The translations under genes were made by a program, and so were the position numbers. The notes beneath the pieces are model-generated. The model saw nothing but the letters and a program-made list of their open reading frames with translations. It made no database searches and was not told the DNA's origin. A stretch of DNA of 64,000 nucleotides from Clostridium sp. (GTDB lineage: Bacteria; Bacillota; Clostridia; Clostridiales; Clostridiaceae). Position 1 is the first letter of the stretch. Each line of letters begins with the position of its first letter. Where the stretch lies: contig NZ_JARIDH010000044.1 of NCBI RefSeq assembly GCF_029267215.1, positions 141,080 to 205,079 of the forward strand. The letters are read 5' to 3'. Below, piece after piece: positions 18,514-27,846 of the stretch.

Positions 18514-18521
18514 AAATAAAA

Positions 18522-18557
18522 AAGAAACAGTGTAATTTTTACACTGTTTCTTTTTTA
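18522..18557 (+). terminator. Terminator of the 64-residue protein gene
   Basis: AAGAAACAGTGTA and TACACTGTTTCTT form a 13-bp stem followed by TTTTTT. Confidence 0.92.
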
Positions 18558-18780
18558 TTTAAGGATATATGTTGAAAATTTTATTTGTTTTTAGAGAAAA
18601 GCATATTTTAGAGGATTTTACTATTTTATGAATATAAAATATAAATTAAATTTAAATAAATTAAAACTTCTTTGGATATAAATAAATATATGGTAGCAAC
18701 TAACTTTTTAATAAAGTATAATTATGGTACAATAATTTAAAACGATGAGAAAAGAATATTTTTCCATAGGAGTGTGACAT

Positions 18781-21702
18781 ATGATTTTTAAAGAAAATAG
18801 TAGTTATAATGGATTTAAGCTTTTAAAAATAGAAAATTTAGATGAAATAGGAGGAATAGCCTTAACATTTGAACATGAAAAAACAAAGGCTAAACTTATA
18901 AAAATAGAGAGTGAAGATGATAATAAATGCTTTGCTATAGGATTTAGAACTCCTCCTGAAAATAGCACAGGAGTTCCACATATATTAGAACATTCGGTTT
19001 TATGTGGTTCAAGAAAGTTTAACACTAAAGAACCCTTTGTAGAACTTTTAAAAGGTTCTTTAAACACTTTCTTAAATGCCATGACATATCCTGATAAAAC
19101 AATATATCCTGTAGCTTCAAGAAATGATAAGGATTTTAGGAATCTTATGGATGTATATTTAGATGCAGTTCTTTATCCTAATATATATAAGCATAAGGAA
19201 ATATTTATGCAAGAGGGATGGCATTATTATATAGAAAATAAGGAGGATGAATTAAAGTATAATGGTGTTGTTTATAATGAGATGAAAGGGGCATATTCTT
19301 CACCAGATTCCCTTCTTTATAGAAAAATTGCAGGCACAGTATATCCAGATACTTGTTATGCTTTATCTTCAGGTGGAGATCCAGATGAAATTCCAAACTT
19401 AAGTTATGAGGAATTCTTAGATTTTCATTCAAAGTATTATCATCCATCAAATTCATATATATTTTTATATGGTAATGGGGATACAGAAAAAGAGTTAGGT
19501 TTTATAAATGATGAATATTTAAAAGACTTTGAATATAAGAAAATAAATTCAGAAATAAAATCACAGAAACCTTTTGATAAAATTAGAGAAGAAAGTTTTA
19601 CTTATGGAATAGCTGAAAATGAAGATTTAAATAATAAAAGTTATTATAGTTTTAATTTTGCTATTGGAGATGCAACAGAAGGAGAATTAGGATTGGCTTT
19701 TGATGTATTAGCTTATCTTTTAACTAGAAGCAATGCAGCACCTTTAAAGAAAGCCTTAATAGATTCTAAAATAGGTAATGCTGTTTCAGGAGATTTTGAT
19801 AATTCATCTAGACAATCAACTTTTTCTGTTTTAGTTAAAAATGCAGAACTTAACAAGGAAGAAGAATTTAAAAATATAGTAATGGAAACTCTTAAAAAAT
19901 TAGTTAGTGAAGGTATAGACAAAGAACTAATAGAGGCTTCTATTAATAGAGTTGAATTTGAATTAAGAGAAGGAGATTTTGGTTCATATCCAAAAGGACT
20001 TATTTATTATTTAAAAATAATGGATAGTTGGCTTTATGAAGGAAATCCATTTATTCATTTAGAGTTTGAGAAAAATCTTAAAAAGATAAAAACTGCATTA
20101 ACTACAGATTATTTTGAGAAATTAATAGATAAATATATGATTAATAATAAGCATGCTTCTTTAGTTTCTCTTCATCCTGAGAGAGGGGTAAATGAAAAGA
20201 AAGCTAGAAATTTAAAAGAAAACTTAGAAAAACTAAAAAATAGTTTTGATGAAAAAACATTAGAAGAAATAATTGAAAATTGTAAGAAGCTTAAAAAAAG
20301 ACAAAGTACTCCTGATAAGAAAGAGGATTTAGAAAGTATTCCTATGTTATCTTTAGATGATATAGATAAAAAAGCTAAAAAAATACCGATGGAAGAAAAG
20401 AATATAAATGGCATTAAAGCACTTCATCATGATTTTCAGACAAATAAAATTGATTATGTTAACTTCTTCTTTAAAACAGAGGCTGTTCCACAAGATTTAA
20501 TACCTTATATAGGGCTTTTATGTGATATATTAGGTAAGTGTGGTACTTATGATTATGATTATTCAAAGCTTTCTAATATGACAAATATAAATACTGGAGG
20601 AGTAAGTTTCGGAGCAATAACCTTTGCAAACTTAAATGAAAAAGATGTGTTCCTTCCATATTTAGAAGTATCATACAAAGCTTTAAGTAGTAAAACTCAT
20701 AAAGCTTTAGAGTTAGTCCATGAAATAATAAATAAAACTGATTTAAATGATACTAATAGAATAATGCAAATCATAAGAGAAAAGAAATCAAGATTAGAAG
20801 GTGCTATATTTGATGGTGGTCATAGAGTTTCTATGAAAAAAGTTTTATCATATTGTACAAGTAGAGGTGCATATGAAGAGAAGATAAATGGATTAGATTA
20901 TTATGATTTCTTAGTTTCAATAGATGATGATTCTAAAAAAGCTATAATTTCTGAAAGGTTAAATAAAGTAAGAGAATTAATATTTACAAAGGAAAATATG
21001 CTTATAAGTTTTTCAGGAAAAGAAGAGCAGTTTCAAAATTTCAAAGAAAAAGCATCAATATTACTAGATAATATAAGCGATGAAACTTTCCATAAGGTAG
21101 AATATAATTTTGATTTAGGAAATAAAAATGAAGGGCTTCTAACTCAAGGGAATGTTCAATATGTTGCTAAAGGTGGAAACTATAAATCAGAAGGATATAA
21201 ATATTCAGGTGCATTATCATTACTTGAAAGTATTTTAGGATTTGATTATCTTTGGAATACAGTGAGAGTAAAAGGTGGAGCTTATGGGGTGTTCTCTAAC
21301 TTTAGAAGAGATGGAGGAGCATACTTTGTTTCTTATAGAGATCCTAATATTTTAGATACATTAAATGCATATGATAACATACCATCATATTTAGAAGAGT
21401 TTAAGGCTGATGAAAGAGAAATGACTAAATATATAATTGGAACAATAAGAAAGTATGATCAACCTATAAGCAATGGAATAAAAGGGGATATAGCTGTTTC
21501 TTATTATTTAAGTAATTTTAGTTATGAAGAGCTTCAAAAAGAAAGAGAAGAAATACTTTCAGCAGATATTAATACTATTAAATCTTTTGCTCCTATGATA
21601 AGAGATTTAATGAAAGAAGATTATATCTGTGTAATAGGAAATGAAGAAAAGATAAAAGAAAATAAAAATTTATTTAATAGTATAAAAAAAGTAATTAAAT
21701 AA
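18781..21702 (+). CDS. M16C insulinase-family metallopeptidase (PreP-like)
   Basis: 973 residues, the length of presequence-protease-type M16C enzymes. The inverted zinc motif HILEH is at 67-71, with the expected downstream Glu in YNEMKGAYSSPDSL. A central M16C-associated helical region (about 470-530, Lys/Glu-rich) precedes the second catalytically silent half, which includes RVKGGAYGVFSNFRRDGGA near 830-850. No signal peptide, so it probably degrades peptides in the cytoplasm. Start ATG follows AGGAG. Monocistronic, with its own terminator. Confidence 0.93.
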   Translation: MIFKENSSYNGFKLLKIENLDEIGGIALTFEHEKTKAKLIKIESEDDNKCFAIGFRTPPENSTGVPHILEHSVLCGSRKFNTKEPFVELLKGSLNTFLNAMTYPDKTIYPVASRNDKDFRNLMDVYLDAVLYPNIYKHKEIFMQEGWHYYIENKEDELKYNGVVYNEMKGAYSSPDSLLYRKIAGTVYPDTCYALSSGGDPDEIPNLSYEEFLDFHSKYYHPSNSYIFLYGNGDTEKELGFINDEYLKDFEYKKINSEIKSQKPFDKIREESFTYGIAENEDLNNKSYYSFNFAIGDATEGELGLAFDVLAYLLTRSNAAPLKKALIDSKIGNAVSGDFDNSSRQSTFSVLVKNAELNKEEEFKNIVMETLKKLVSEGIDKELIEASINRVEFELREGDFGSYPKGLIYYLKIMDSWLYEGNPFIHLEFEKNLKKIKTALTTDYFEKLIDKYMINNKHASLVSLHPERGVNEKKARNLKENLEKLKNSFDEKTLEEIIENCKKLKKRQSTPDKKEDLESIPMLSLDDIDKKAKKIPMEEKNINGIKALHHDFQTNKIDYVNFFFKTEAVPQDLIPYIGLLCDILGKCGTYDYDYSKLSNMTNINTGGVSFGAITFANLNEKDVFLPYLEVSYKALSSKTHKALELVHEIINKTDLNDTNRIMQIIREKKSRLEGAIFDGGHRVSMKKVLSYCTSRGAYEEKINGLDYYDFLVSIDDDSKKAIISERLNKVRELIFTKENMLISFSGKEEQFQNFKEKASILLDNISDETFHKVEYNFDLGNKNEGLLTQGNVQYVAKGGNYKSEGYKYSGALSLLESILGFDYLWNTVRVKGGAYGVFSNFRRDGGAYFVSYRDPNILDTLNAYDNIPSYLEEFKADEREMTKYIIGTIRKYDQPISNGIKGDIAVSYYLSNFSYEELQKEREEILSADINTIKSFAPMIRDLMKEDYICVIGNEEKIKENKNLFNSIKKVIK

Positions 21703-21716
21703 TTAAGTAGATATTT

Positions 21717-21769
21717 AAAAATCCTAGTTAGGTAGAAGTTATAAAATCTATAAACTAGGATTTTTTTAT
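21717..21769 (+). terminator. Terminator of the M16C peptidase gene
   Basis: AAAATCCTAGTT and AACTAGGATTTT around a 24-base loop, followed by TTTTTTT. Confidence 0.8.
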
Positions 21770-21888
21770 TTGAAAATAATAATTAAATTTTAAGTTTATC
21801 ATTAAACAGAATTTATATTTTATGTATTTATAAGTTAGCGGGGAAAATAGTATATTTTAATTTATTAAAAATAAAAAAAGATTTATGT

Positions 21889-21894
21889 TATAAT
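21889..21894 (+). promoter_or_regulatory. -10 element for the exonuclease-BRCT gene
   Basis: TATAAT places the transcript start near 21901. A TTG at 21902 would be leaderless, which supports ATG 21932 as the start codon. The -35 is weak. Confidence 0.55.
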
Positions 21895-21931
21895 AGTACT
21901 ATTGCTAAATGGAAAGGGAGAAGGACAGAAG

Positions 21932-22843
21932 ATGGATTTTATTGCAATAGATTTTGAAACAGCTAATGAGAAGAGGAATAGTGCCTGTTCTATTGGATTG
22001 ACTATTGTTAAGGATAATAAGATTTGTGAAGAAAAATATTTTTTAATAAAACCTTGTGAAATGAGATTTCAACCTATGAATATATGGATACATGGCATAA
22101 GACCAGAAGATGTTGAGAAAGAAAAAACATTTGATGAGATTTGGAATGAAATAAAGGATGATTTTGAAGGAAGTTTAGTGGTTGCTCACAATGCAGCTTT
22201 TGATATTAGTGTTTTAAGAAAAACTTTGGATTTTTATAATATTCCTTATCCAAACTTTAAATATGCATGCACAGTTACTATGGCTAAGAATTTTTATAAG
22301 AATTTACCTAATCATAAGCTTGGAACTGTAAGTGAAGCTTTAGGATTTGAATTTTCTCATCACCATGCAGGAGAGGATGCAAAGGCTTGTGCTAATATAC
22401 TTATGAATATATGTGATGAATTAAATATAAGGACTTTAGATGAGTTATCAAGCAAATTAGCTTTAAGAATAGGAGAGGTTTACGAAAAAGGATATAAATC
22501 AGCTGGAAGAATGGGAGAATGTAGATATATAAGCTCTTTAAATTATAAGAAAAAAGTAAATAATGAGGCAAGTTCTTTAAAATGTAAGAATGTTGTTTTC
22601 ACTGGGCCTTTAAGTTCTATGTCTAGAGCTGAAGCTATTGGAAATGTTATAAGATGTGGAGGAGACGTTGCAAATTCTGTAAGTAAAAAAACAGATATTC
22701 TTATTACAGGGATAAGAGATGTAGAAAAACTTAAAGAATCAGAAAAAAGTTTAAAGTTAAAGAAGGCAGAAAAATTAAAAAAAGATTTCAATAAGATTAG
22801 AATAATTGATGAAGATGAATTTTTATTGATGATAGGAAAGTAG
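21932..22843 (+). CDS. DnaQ-type 3'-5' exonuclease fused to a BRCT domain
   Basis: 303 residues from ATG 21932, preceded by GAGAAGGA. Residues about 1-170 form a DEDDh exonuclease: DFETAN (D and E), HNAAFDISVL (D) and HHAGEDAKA (H and D) are intact. Residues about 215-300 form a BRCT domain: KNVVFTGPLSSMSRAEA, IRCGGDVANSVSKKTDILITG. This fusion recalls the BRCT ends of NAD+ ligases and replication-factor proteins and suggests recruitment to DNA. It is not the main DNA polymerase III proofreading subunit, since no polymerase part is present. Confidence 0.9.
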   Translation: MDFIAIDFETANEKRNSACSIGLTIVKDNKICEEKYFLIKPCEMRFQPMNIWIHGIRPEDVEKEKTFDEIWNEIKDDFEGSLVVAHNAAFDISVLRKTLDFYNIPYPNFKYACTVTMAKNFYKNLPNHKLGTVSEALGFEFSHHHAGEDAKACANILMNICDELNIRTLDELSSKLALRIGEVYEKGYKSAGRMGECRYISSLNYKKKVNNEASSLKCKNVVFTGPLSSMSRAEAIGNVIRCGGDVANSVSKKTDILITGIRDVEKLKESEKSLKLKKAEKLKKDFNKIRIIDEDEFLLMIGK

Positions 22844-22877
22844 AAGAAGTGCTCTAATATGAGTACTTCTTTTTGTT
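22844..22877 (+). terminator. Terminator of the exonuclease gene
   Basis: GAAGTGCTC and GAGTACTTC form the stem (one mismatch), followed by TTTTTGTTTT, right after the stop codon. Confidence 0.85.
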
Positions 22878-23176
22878 TTAGGGTTAAGATTATTTAGTAA
22901 GGTGAATGAGAAAGATAAAGCATCTTCTATATTGTGGATTATAAAAAGTTAATAAAAAATTTAAATAGATCATGGCTAAAAATAATTTTATAGCCGTTAT
23001 ATAAGACATCTGTTTCTATACTAGTAAAATTAATTCATAAAAATAAATCTTATTTAGAACCTTATATATTTACAATAAGTATTATTATGCTAAAATAAGT
23101 TAGTAAAATTAATTATTTTATGTAATAATAAACTTAAATAGTAATTATGAAATATTTATATTTTAGAGGTGGTAAA
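22878..23176. other. Intergenic region upstream of the CxxC protein
   Basis: About 300 A+T-rich bases. A small hairpin GGCTAAAA/TTTTATAGCC lies near 22974-22995, and a TAAAAT -10-like element near 23091. I see no other gene or RNA. Confidence 0.4.
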
Positions 23177-23521
23177 ATGAATAAATTATTTGAAGTAAAT
23201 GGAATAGAGTTTTTTGAAGAGGAATTTCAAGATGATATAAATGAGTTTCAAGATATAGTTAGCATATTAAAAGACTTCCAAGGGGAGTTGAAAATAGAGA
23301 AAATACAGTGTACTGATAAAAATGATTGCTGTTTTAGCACAAAAGAAAATTACATATGTGAGCTTGTTGGAGCTTTAACAGAAGATGATGACTTCTATAC
23401 ATTGAAAGAATTAAGAAGCAATTATGATAAGTTTAAAGATGAAATGTTATATCCTTTTGGAATTCAAGTTTATAAATGTATAGGATGTAACAAGTGGATG
23501 ATAAATTTATTAGAGGAGTAA
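23177..23521 (+). CDS. Acidic small protein with C-terminal CxxC, unknown function
   Basis: 114 residues from ATG 23177, just after GAGGTGG; an upstream ATG at 23147 lacks a ribosome site. The N-terminal half is very acidic (FFEEEFQDDINEFQD). Cysteines cluster as CTDKNDCC, a single C, and a late YKCIGCNKW, which looks like half a zinc ribbon. No known family. Only ten bases separate it from the TcaA-like gene, so the two are almost certainly co-transcribed and possibly translationally coupled. Confidence 0.7.
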   Translation: MNKLFEVNGIEFFEEEFQDDINEFQDIVSILKDFQGELKIEKIQCTDKNDCCFSTKENYICELVGALTEDDDFYTLKELRSNYDKFKDEMLYPFGIQVYKCIGCNKWMINLLEE

Positions 23522-23531
23522 ACTTTAACAT

Positions 23532-24827
23532 ATGGAAAAGTTTAAAGAGAGTTTAAGAGGAGTTAAAGAGAAGGTTTTAGATTATACTGACAGAGGAAAA
23601 CTTATAATAAAGGAAAAAAATCCAAAGGTTATTATAGTTGGAGTAATTGTAATTATAGGGGTTATAATATTCTTATATGGTAATGTAACTAGCAAGAAAA
23701 GTGATGTGGTAGAACAGCTAGCAAACTCATTAAATAAAGGGAATGAGAGAGCACTTATTAATCTTTTAAATGATGGAAATGATGGAAATCATATAACTCA
23801 GGGAGAGTTAGTGCCATACATAAGATTCTTTCAAGAAGATAAAAATAGGGTTAATAAATTGGTTTATGCCTTAGATAAAGGTGAAGAATTATATTCAACT
23901 AAATTAAAATCAAGAAATACTTTTTGGGGGAAAAAATGGTTTGTTAGTTTAAAAGAAAAAGACATGCAAATAAGTTCTAATTTTCAAGATTCTAATGTTT
24001 ATTTAGATGAGAATTTTATTGGTACAACTAACAGTTCTGGAATTCTTAATATAGTAAACAAGTTTCCAGGTTTATATAATGTTAAAGTTGAGAAAAAATC
24101 ATATAATTCTAATCTGAAAGAAGAGAAAAAAATTGTTTTTATGGATAAAGAAAAGTTTGATATTCCTTTAAATGGGGTTTTGGTAACTGTTAGAAGTAGT
24201 TTTCAGGATGGAATTGTCTATATAAATGGAGAAAATTCTAAGATAAAGGTGAAAGATTTTAAGGATGTAGGTCCTTTTCCAACTGATGGAACAACGTATT
24301 TAACAATAAAATGTGATACTCCATGGGGAGAACTTAACAGTGAAAAAGTTTATATTAAAGATCATCCAGAATTAAAAATAGATTTAGATTTAAAAAATAC
24401 TCCTGTAAAAGATGAGATAGATAAGGCAGTAGGAGAATTTTATAATAGTGTATTTTATTCATTAAATTCTGAAGATAAGAATGGTATAAAAAATTCAACA
24501 AGTGATGTTAAGGAGAATGTTTATTCAATACTAAGCCAAAAGTATTTCTTATTTAAAAATAATTATGATATAAGTGATTTACAAATAAAAATGGAGAATA
24601 GTTCAATAGAGCTTAATCATGGGGTATATGAAGCTAATATAGTTGTTAATGTATCATATAAAATAAAGAAAAAACTTTTAGGAATTGATATTAAGAGTGA
24701 ATCAAAGGAAAAGAACTTTTTTACTAAGATGAAATATGAAAATGGAAGTTGGATAGTTTATAATATTCAAGATTTTTCATTACCAGGATTAGATGAAGCA
24801 GGAACATCAATTAATAAAAAAGAGTAA
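23532..24827 (+). CDS. TcaA-like membrane protein without zinc ribbon
   Basis: 431 residues. A cytoplasmic N-terminus (1-32, basic) and one membrane segment (about 33-52, VIIVGVIVIIGVIIFLYG) precede a long extracellular part: a TcaA second-domain-like helical section (about 57-120), two beta-rich PEGA-like sections (about 145-220 and 225-295) and a C-terminal NTF2-like domain (about 305-425). This order matches the TcaA/YvbJ family linked to glycopeptide response and envelope stress. The usual N-terminal Cys4 zinc ribbon is missing. Strong terminator follows. Confidence 0.75.
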   Translation: MEKFKESLRGVKEKVLDYTDRGKLIIKEKNPKVIIVGVIVIIGVIIFLYGNVTSKKSDVVEQLANSLNKGNERALINLLNDGNDGNHITQGELVPYIRFFQEDKNRVNKLVYALDKGEELYSTKLKSRNTFWGKKWFVSLKEKDMQISSNFQDSNVYLDENFIGTTNSSGILNIVNKFPGLYNVKVEKKSYNSNLKEEKKIVFMDKEKFDIPLNGVLVTVRSSFQDGIVYINGENSKIKVKDFKDVGPFPTDGTTYLTIKCDTPWGELNSEKVYIKDHPELKIDLDLKNTPVKDEIDKAVGEFYNSVFYSLNSEDKNGIKNSTSDVKENVYSILSQKYFLFKNNYDISDLQIKMENSSIELNHGVYEANIVVNVSYKIKKKLLGIDIKSESKEKNFFTKMKYENGSWIVYNIQDFSLPGLDEAGTSINKKE

Positions 24828-24832
24828 ATACA

Positions 24833-24866
24833 AAAACCAGATTGAGTATTTCAATCTGGTTTTTTA
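24833..24866. terminator. Bidirectional terminator, TcaA-like / deoD
   Basis: AACCAGATTGA and TCAATCTGGTT form an 11-bp stem with A/T-runs on both sides, between convergent genes. Confidence 0.92.
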
Positions 24867-25574
24867 TTATAAAGTTATAGCTGTATCTAAAGCAACTTCC
24901 ATCATCTTAGTAAAGGTAGTCTGTCTTTCTTCAGAAGTAGTTTCTTCAGCTGTGATTAAGTGATCACTTATAGTAAGTATAGTTAAGGCATTAACTCCAT
25001 ATTTAGAAGCTAATGTATATAAGGCAGAGGTTTCCATTTCCACTGCAATAGTTCCAAATTTAGCCCATTGTTTCCAAGCATCTGGATTATCATTGTAGAA
25101 GCTATCAGCTGTGAATACACTTCCTACTTTAGGATCATATCCTTTTTCTATAGCAGTATCATAGGCAGCTTTTAAAAGCTTAAATGATGCTGTTGGAGAA
25201 AAGTCTAGACCATTAAATCTAACTTTGTTTATAGCTGAATCAGTATGTGATGACATTGCTAAAACTAAATCTCTAACATGTACATTCTCTTGCATACTTC
25301 CAGCAGTACCTACTCTAATAAGATTTTTAACTCCATAGTCTTTTATAAGTTCATTAACATAAATAGAGATTGAAGGGACTCCCATACCAGTACCTTGAAC
25401 TGATATTCTTTTTCCTTTGTATGTTCCTGTGAATCCCAGCATACCTCTAACATTATTATAGCAAACAGGATTTTCTAAAAAGGTTTCAGCTATAAATTTA
25501 GCTCTAAGAGGATCTCCTGGTAATAAAATAGTTTCTGCAATTTGACCTTCTTTTGCACCTATATGAACGCTCAT
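24867..25574 (-). CDS. deoD: Purine-nucleoside phosphorylase, DeoD type
   Basis: 235 residues from ATG 25574, which follows GGAGG; a start at 25622 would add 16 unconserved residues. Hexameric-type PNP features: [27 protein letters not shown] at the N-terminus, RVGTAGSM phosphate-binding loop, [12 protein letters not shown] for substrate binding and [11 protein letters not shown] with the catalytic Asp. It splits purine (deoxy)nucleosides into base and (deoxy)ribose-1-phosphate for salvage. It is alone here, without deoC or deoB. Confidence 0.96.
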   Translation of the reverse strand: MSVHIGAKEGQIAETILLPGDPLRAKFIAETFLENPVCYNNVRGMLGFTGTYKGKRISVQGTGMGVPSISIYVNELIKDYGVKNLIRVGTAGSMQENVHVRDLVLAMSSHTDSAINKVRFNGLDFSPTASFKLLKAAYDTAIEKGYDPKVGSVFTADSFYNDNPDAWKQWAKFGTIAVEMETSALYTLASKYGVNALTILTISDHLITAEETTSEERQTTFTKMMEVALDTAITL

Positions 25575-25772
25575 AATAATACCTCCTAAAATGTAAATGT
25601 TTTTATAAGTAAATTTTAACATAAATAAATGAAAAAATCTAAAATAATAGAAAAAATTAAAATAATTTTATGGTTAATAAAATTAGAGTATGTTATATTA
25701 TTAATAATTTAATATGAAATTAATTAATATGATTATATTTTTTAAAATTATAATTTATGAGGTGAGATTATT

Positions 25773-26009
25773 TTGATAAATATAGATAAAAATAATATAA
25801 AGAATACTCCAGAATATGAAAGTTTTGGGGGGAATGAATTTCCATTAAAATACTTAACTGAGGAAGAGTTAATGGAACTTGGTTTAAAGAAAAGTTGTTG
25901 TAGTAGAGGAGGATGTTCTAAAAAAGAGAATGGAGGTTGCCCTAAAAACTCTAAGGATGGATGTGGAAGTTGTTCTCAAAAATTAGGTGGATGTTGTAAA
26001 AAGAGATAA
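25773..26009 (+). CDS. Small protein with Cys/Gly/Lys-rich C-terminus
   Basis: 78 residues, TTG start seven bases after GAGGTGA. The first half is ordinary and acidic (LTEEELMELG). The last 40 residues hold eight cysteines as KSCCSRGGCSKK, GGCPKN, DGCGSCSQ and GGCCKKR. This suggests metal binding or disulfide cross-linking. It resembles no family I can name. A metallothionein-like, spore-linked or peptide-precursor role is possible, but no maturation enzyme is nearby. It has a perfect shared terminator. Confidence 0.7.
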   Translation: MINIDKNNIKNTPEYESFGGNEFPLKYLTEEELMELGLKKSCCSRGGCSKKENGGCPKNSKDGCGSCSQKLGGCCKKR

Positions 26010-26010
26010 T

Positions 26011-26041
26011 AAAAAACATACTCAATTGAGTATGTTTTTTT
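26011..26041. terminator. Bidirectional terminator, Cys-rich protein / DEAD helicase
   Basis: AAAAAACATACTCAATTGAGTATGTTTTTT is a perfect inverted repeat (given in two halves: AAAAAACATACTCAA and TTGAGTATGTTTTTT). Confidence 0.92.
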
Positions 26042-26052
26042 ATATTACATTA

Positions 26053-27642
26053 TTATTTTCTTTTTTTAGCAACTTCTATATTAACAGTTCTTCTGTTAAG
26101 TTTTTTACCATTTGATTTTTTCATTATGTTGTTAACACTTTCTGTAGCAACATTAGCAAATGAGAAGTTTTCTTTTAAATCTATATCTCCAACTTGCTTA
26201 GGGTTTATTCTTGCAGTTTCTTTTAAGAAGTTTACAAGTGATTTTGGAGTAACCCCATCTCTTCTTCCTATTGATAAGAATAATCTAGTTTCCTCCATCA
26301 TTTCTGGTGATTCTAAAGCATTTGAAGTATAATCAAATGATGATTCTTTATCAAATACTATCTTAAGAAGAGCAGCAGCAACATCAACTAAGCTATAATC
26401 TTCATCTAATTGAGTAGCTATTGGAATGAATTTTTGGAAATCTTCTGAAGCTTCTTCAATTGTTGATTTAACATTGTTTATTATGTTATTGTGCTTATTT
26501 TGGAATATTTCATCAACTGTAGGAACAGCTTTTCTAACTATTTTACTCTTAGTATGTTTTTGTATTTGTTTAAGCATTATGTATTCTTTTGGAGTAACTA
26601 ATGAGTAAGCAACACCTTCTCTGTTAGCTCTTCCTGTTCTTCCGATTCTATGTACATAGCTTTCATTATCTTGAGGTAAATCGTAGTTTATAACATGAGT
26701 TACACTTTCAACGTCGATTCCTCTAGCAGCAACATCTGTAGCAACTAAGAAGTCTAAGCTTCCTTCTTTGAATTTTCTTAAAGTTTGAAGTCTATGGTTT
26801 TGACTCATATCTCCGTGCATACCTTCAACCATATATCCTCTAGCTTGCATTTTTTCTACTACTTCATCAACACCTTTTTTAGTCTTACAGAAGATTATAG
26901 CAGCGTTTGGTTCATCAAAGTCTAAAACTCTGCAAAGTGTTTCGAATCTATCTCTGTGTTTTATTTCAAAGTAGTATTGTTCTATTTTTGAAACTGTTAA
27001 AGAACTTTTCTTGATAGCTATATGCTTAGTATCTTCTTTCATGTAGTTCTTAGATAATTTCTTAATTTGTTGAGGCATAGTAGCTGAGAATAAAAGAGTT
27101 TGTCTGTCAGTATTTAATGATTTTACAATTTCTTCTAAATCATCGATGAATCCCATGTTTAACATTTCATCAGCTTCATCTAATACTAAGAATTTAATAT
27201 CTTTAAGTGGTAAACTCTTTCTTCTTATATGGTCTAAAACTCTACCAGGAGTTCCAACAACTATATCAACGCCGTTTCTTAATGCTCTCATCTGTCTATC
27301 TATTGGTTGACCACCGTATATAGGTAATACAGAAAGTTTTTCATGTTTTCCAAGTCTTACAAGTTCTTCGTTAACTTGAATAGCAAGCTCTCTAGTTGGT
27401 GCTAAAATAAGTGCTTTAGGTGATTTCTTCTTTCCTGAAAAATCAGCATTGTTTATTATTGCACATCCAAAAGCAGCTGTTTTACCAGTACCAGTTTGAG
27501 CTTGACCGATAATATCGTGTCCTTCTAGGGCTACAGGAATACTTTCAGCTTGTATTTGAGATGGTTCTTCAAATCCCATATCTTTTATAGCTTTAAGTAA
27601 GCTTTCCTTAAGACCTAAGTCATCAAATTTTATATTGTTCAT
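26053..27642 (-). CDS. DEAD-box RNA helicase with DbpA RNA-binding domain
   Basis: 529 residues. All helicase motifs are present: Q motif near the start, AQTGTGKT (I), PTRELA (Ia), DEAD (II), SAT (III), ARGIDV and HRIGRTGR (V, VI). Residues about 450-525 form a DbpA-type RNA-binding domain (LFLSIGRRDGVTPKSLVNFL...). This makes it a DeaD/CshA/DbpA-like helicase, likely acting in ribosome assembly, RNA decay or cold growth. Start ATG follows AAAGAGG. Monocistronic. Confidence 0.95.
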   Translation of the reverse strand: MNNIKFDDLGLKESLLKAIKDMGFEEPSQIQAESIPVALEGHDIIGQAQTGTGKTAAFGCAIINNADFSGKKKSPKALILAPTRELAIQVNEELVRLGKHEKLSVLPIYGGQPIDRQMRALRNGVDIVVGTPGRVLDHIRRKSLPLKDIKFLVLDEADEMLNMGFIDDLEEIVKSLNTDRQTLLFSATMPQQIKKLSKNYMKEDTKHIAIKKSSLTVSKIEQYYFEIKHRDRFETLCRVLDFDEPNAAIIFCKTKKGVDEVVEKMQARGYMVEGMHGDMSQNHRLQTLRKFKEGSLDFLVATDVAARGIDVESVTHVINYDLPQDNESYVHRIGRTGRANREGVAYSLVTPKEYIMLKQIQKHTKSKIVRKAVPTVDEIFQNKHNNIINNVKSTIEEASEDFQKFIPIATQLDEDYSLVDVAAALLKIVFDKESSFDYTSNALESPEMMEETRLFLSIGRRDGVTPKSLVNFLKETARINPKQVGDIDLKENFSFANVATESVNNIMKKSNGKKLNRRTVNIEVAKKRK

Positions 27643-27846
27643 TCTTTATCCTCTTTCTTTTCGTATATTTTAGTTTTTTTTAATTTATTTTATTTTTAAA
27701 AAATTCTCACAATCAAACAAAGCTAATCATATCACAGTATTATTAGATTAGCAAATGGTATTATTTAAAATGAAATTTAAAAGTTTATTTAATGGTTTAC
27801 TATAATGTATAATAATAGGAAATGAAATGAAGGGAGTTGAAAAATA

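Noticed and set aside
25773..26009. Lanthipeptide or other modified-peptide (RiPP) precursor
   Set aside because: The leader-like first half and Cys-rich end are suggestive, but no radical-SAM, LanM, YcaO or transporter gene is near. I keep it as an unknown Cys-rich protein.
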